Shown here: in pieces, positions 5,947 to 7,623 of the stretch
How the letters are laid out: every line of letters starts with the position of its first letter
How positions within the stretch are numbered: position 1 is the first letter of the stretch
Source: an uncultured Verrucomicrobiota bacterium
GTDB lineage: Bacteria > Verrucomicrobiota > Kiritimatiellia > RFP12 > UBA1067
DNA length: 7,623 nucleotides
NCBI GenBank assembly: GCA_946543025.1
Contig: CAMNLN010000171.1
Coordinates: forward strand, 1-7,623
Reading direction: 5' to 3'
Made by a program: the position numbers and the translations under genes
Notes under the pieces: model-generated
The model's database searches: none
Told to the model about the DNA's origin: nothing
Seen by the model: only the letters and a program-made list of their open reading frames with translations

Positions 5947-6840
5947 ATGAAACGCATAATTCTGTTCCTGATTACCAATCTGGCCATCATGTTCCTGATG
6001 ATGGTCGTCTTCCATGTCGTCTGCGCGTTCATGGGAATCGACCCTAGCGGAGCCATGGGAGGCGACCTTCAGGCGCTGGCCATCTTCTCGCTTATCTTCG
6101 GCATGGCGGGCGGCATCATTTCGCTCTTGCTCTCAAAGACGATCGCCAAGTGGTCGGTCGGCGCGCAAGTGATCGACGGCTCGGAGGGCGAGGCCGAGCG
6201 CTGGCTGGTCGAAACCGTCCGCAGCCTCGCCGACCGCGCCAACGTCAAGATGCCGGAGGTGGCGATCTACAAGGGCGACGCCAACGCGTTCGCGACGGGT
6301 GCGTTCCGCAACCACGCGCTCGTGGCGGTGTCCACCGACATCATGGCGCAGATGACGCGCGAGGAGCTGCGCGCCGTGCTCGGGCACGAGATGAGCCACG
6401 TGGCGAACGGCGACATGGTGACGATGACGCTCCTGCAGGGCGTGCTGAACGCCTGTGTGATCTTCCTTTCCCGCGTGGTGGCGTTCATGGCGGCGAACGC
6501 GATGTCGAACGGCAAGGGCAACCGGCGCGGCAGCAGCAACGGCATCTACTATCTGGTCTATTACGTGTTGCAGTTTGCGCTTGGCATTGCCGCCTCGCTC
6601 GTCGTGTACTGGTACTCGCGCCGCCGCGAATACGCCGCCGACGCGGGCAGTGCCAACCTGCTGGGCTCGCCCTCGTCGATGATCGCCGCGTTGCGCCGGC
6701 TCGGCAACCTGCAGCCCGGCATCCTGCCCGACTCGATCAAGGCGATGGGCATCGCCGGCAAACACACCTCCCTCTTCGCGACGCACCCGTCGCTGGAAGA
6801 CCGCATCGAGGCGCTCGAACGCCTCCAGCGCGGAATTTGA
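5947..6840 (+). CDS. htpX: Membrane zinc metalloprotease HtpX (family M48)
   Basis: This 297-residue protein, close to the 293 of E. coli HtpX, is an inner-membrane protease that cleaves misfolded membrane proteins, working alongside FtsH in known species. Two N-terminal membrane helices (about 4-27 and 43-63) are followed by the cytoplasmic catalytic part. The zinc motif HEMSH is at 147-151 and the third ligand is probably Glu228 in RRREYAAD. Two further hydrophobic stretches (about 160-185 and 200-223) flank a short polar loop. The C-terminal FATHPSLEDRIEAL (277-290) is typical of the family. All catalytic residues are present. The start has a modest AGGA (5936-5939) 7 nt upstream and lies 16 bp after the hydrolase stop, so co-transcription is likely. 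No heat-shock (CIRCE or sigma-32-like) element is visible in front of it. Confidence 0.96.
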   Translation: MKRIILFLITNLAIMFLMMVVFHVVCAFMGIDPSGAMGGDLQALAIFSLIFGMAGGIISLLLSKTIAKWSVGAQVIDGSEGEAERWLVETVRSLADRANVKMPEVAIYKGDANAFATGAFRNHALVAVSTDIMAQMTREELRAVLGHEMSHVANGDMVTMTLLQGVLNACVIFLSRVVAFMAANAMSNGKGNRRGSSNGIYYLVYYVLQFALGIAASLVVYWYSRRREYAADAGSANLLGSPSSMIAALRRLGNLQPGILPDSIKAMGIAGKHTSLFATHPSLEDRIEALERLQRGI

Positions 6841-6849
6841 GGGAAACGA

Positions 6850-6873
6850 AAGCCCCGACAATTGCCGGGGCTT
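6850..6873 (-). terminator. Rho-independent terminator of the tRNA, between convergent genes
   Basis: An 8-bp perfect stem (AAGCCCCG at 6850-6857 with CGGGGCTT at 6866-6873) closes an 8-nt loop. Read on the minus strand it is followed by a T-rich tail (GGGGCTTTCGTTT), so it fits best as terminator of the tRNA, whose CCA end is only 3 bp upstream. On the plus strand, 9 bp after htpX, the tail is poor (CTTGGATGG), so it would work less well for htpX. Confidence 0.75.
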
Positions 6874-6876
6874 GGA

Positions 6877-6951
6877 TGGTGGCGAGAGGGGGACTCGAAC
6901 CCTCAACCAGCAGATTATGATTCTGATGCTCTACCATTGAGCTATCTCGCC
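6877..6951 (-). tRNA. tRNA with CAU anticodon (elongator Met, or Ile2 if lysidine-modified)
   Basis: The minus strand folds as a complete cloverleaf with CCA encoded (6879-6877). The acceptor GGCGAGA pairs with TCTCGCC and the discriminator is A73. The D arm is GCTC/GAGC with loop AATGGTA. The anticodon loop ATCATAA places CAT at 34-36. The variable loop is TGGTT and the T loop TTCGAGT. A15 and T48 give a regular Levitt pair. It is not an initiator: the 1-72 pair is G-C and the three G-C pairs of the anticodon stem are missing. Two stem positions do not pair, T27-C43 in the anticodon stem and A50-C64 in the T stem. Met and Ile2 (lysidine) tRNAs share this anticodon. Position 4-69 is G-C and 5-68 is A-T, which does not settle the choice. 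The usual label would be tRNA-Met. Confidence 0.9.
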
Positions 6952-6964
6952 GGAAACGGGAGAT

Positions 6965-6993
6965 AGTTTATCAGAATGCCGCCGCCGCGTCAA
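6965..6993 (-). promoter_or_regulatory. Promoter of the CAU tRNA gene
   Basis: On the minus strand TTGACG (6993-6988, 5 of 6) and TAAACT (6970-6965, 4 of 6) are separated by 17 bp. The start of transcription would be near 6958, a few bases before the mature 5' end at 6951. The promoter fits in the 52 bp between the oxidoreductase stop and the tRNA. No terminator is visible between that gene and the tRNA, so read-through from the oxidoreductase may add to expression. Confidence 0.7.
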
Positions 6994-7003
6994 TTGCGAA
7001 TTG

Positions 7004-7623
7004 CTATCCGATGATCTTGAGCGCGCCCGTGGGGCAGTTCTCCGCGCAGAGGCGGCAGTCCTTGCAGACGGCCGTCGCGGCGGGATCCTTGAACTCCGGC
7101 TTGATGACCGTCTTGAAACCGCGCCCGACGAGACCCAGCAGCCCCTGCTTCGCCTGCTCGGCGCACACGCGCACGCACAGGTTGCAAAGGACGCACTTGC
7201 GCTGGTTCCGCTCGATCGTGACGAGCTTCTGCTCCACGAAGCCGGGATGGAAGTCGCCGCGCAGGCGCTGCACGTCGGCTTGCACGAGGTTCGCGTAGCG
7301 GATAAGCTTGCAGTCCTCGAAGTCGTGGCAACCGCATTCGAGGCAGCGCTTTGCCTCCGCCTGCGCCGCCTCCACCGAGAGGCCGAGGTTGACCTCCTTG
7401 AAGTCGTGCTTGCGCTCTTCGGCGGGACGCTGCGGCATCACGGCGCGCGCGATGCGCGGCCGGTCCTCGAAATCCTTCTCGGTGAGATTGCGCTCCGAAA
7501 GGATCGGCTTGACCGGCTTGTACTCGCCGCCGCGCAGGTAGGCGTTGACGGCGAGCGCGGCCTCGTTGGCCTGCGCGATCGCCCCAATCGCGATGCCCGC
7601 GCCCTTGTTCACCGTGTCGCCGC
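7004..7623 (-). CDS. FAD-dependent pyridine-nucleotide oxidoreductase (GltD-like) with C-terminal iron-sulfur domains, 5' part missing
   Basis: Only the last ~205 residues are in the window; the frame is open to the right edge. The visible part begins GDTVNKGAGIAIGAIAQANEAA, the usual end of the FAD-binding fold in GltD/NfnB-like enzymes (a GD motif, then an AI-Q--EAA helix). Counting from the V of that segment, residues 90-101 contain CLECGC plus C101, a Cys cluster. A dicluster module follows with CxxCxxCxxxC at 140-150 and at 183-193 (the second ending CP). The protein thus has ligands for up to three Fe-S clusters. Such proteins transfer electrons between NAD(P)H, flavin and ferredoxin or a partner enzyme. 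An internal GTG at 7612 is not the start, because the conserved fold continues upstream. The stop is TAG at 7006-7004. Partner and direction of electron flow are unknown. Confidence 0.82.
   Translation of the reverse strand, partial: GDTVNKGAGIAIGAIAQANEAALAVNAYLRGGEYKPVKPILSERNLTEKDFEDRPRIARAVMPQRPAEERKHDFKEVNLGLSVEAAQAEAKRCLECGCHDFEDCKLIRYANLVQADVQRLRGDFHPGFVEQKLVTIERNQRKCVLCNLCVRVCAEQAKQGLLGLVGRGFKTVIKPEFKDPAATAVCKDCRLCAENCPTGALKIIG

Noticed and set aside
3987..6056. 689-codon open frame on the minus strand opposite the hydrolase gene
   Set aside because: It is antisense to a clear two-domain hydrolase, has an Arg/Gly/Val/His-rich composition without any motif, and is explained by GC-rich codon third positions, which suppress stops in the opposite strand.
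6133..6906. 257-codon minus-strand frame opposite htpX
   Set aside because: It is antisense to an intact HtpX with all zinc ligands and begins inside the tRNA gene.
6991..7003. Short inverted repeat (CAATT, 3-base gap, AATTG) after the oxidoreductase stop as a terminator
   Set aside because: The stem is only 5 bp and A/T-only, and no T-run follows on the minus strand. It overlaps the tRNA -35 instead.

Overview
The window is a GC-rich bacterial chromosome segment. It looks like an anaerobe that uses ferredoxin-dependent 2-oxoacid metabolism and a V/A-type (not F-type) rotary ATPase. The start of the ATPase operon (subunit E, a DUF2764-like gene, subunit A) has the order known from spirochaetes, chlamydiae and some Bacteroidetes. 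With the secreted tandem carbohydrate-esterase-like protein, this suggests a PVC-group organism such as Kiritimatiellota or Lentisphaerota, or a relative. That placement is inference; no phylogenetic marker is present.

Layout: positions 1-1205 (minus strand) hold the start of the V-ATPase operon, read from right to left: atpE, a DUF2764-like gene, then the first 27 codons of atpA, which runs off the left edge. A near-consensus promoter in front of atpE overlaps the stop codon of the preceding gene. Positions 1253-3994 (minus strand) hold a compact three-gene operon for a VorCBA-type 2-oxoacid:ferredoxin oxidoreductase: a 2[4Fe-4S] ferredoxin subunit, an alpha subunit, and a fused beta-gamma subunit. 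The coding regions overlap or nearly touch (4-bp overlap, then a 1-bp gap). Positions 3995-4187 are a divergent intergenic region with a promoter on each side.

Positions 4188-6840 (plus strand) hold two genes. The first encodes an exported, probably lipid-anchored protein made of two complete alpha/beta-hydrolase domains in tandem. The second is htpX, a membrane zinc protease. Positions 6841-7003 hold a bidirectionally placed hairpin, which is a plausible terminator for the leftward tRNA, followed by a CAU-anticodon tRNA on the minus strand with encoded CCA and its own promoter. Positions 7004-7623 (minus strand) are the C-terminal part of a flavin oxidoreductase ending in a multi-cluster iron-sulfur region; its N-terminus lies beyond the right edge.

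How they fit together: the oxidoreductase would convert 2-oxoacids (or run the reverse reaction) with reduced ferredoxin as electron carrier. The right-edge flavoprotein is the kind of enzyme that could exchange electrons between pyridine nucleotides and iron-sulfur carriers. The V-ATPase couples ATP to ion transport. The hydrolase/htpX pair looks functionally separate: carbohydrate de-esterification at the envelope, and membrane-protein quality control. No mobile element, CRISPR array or defence cassette is visible.
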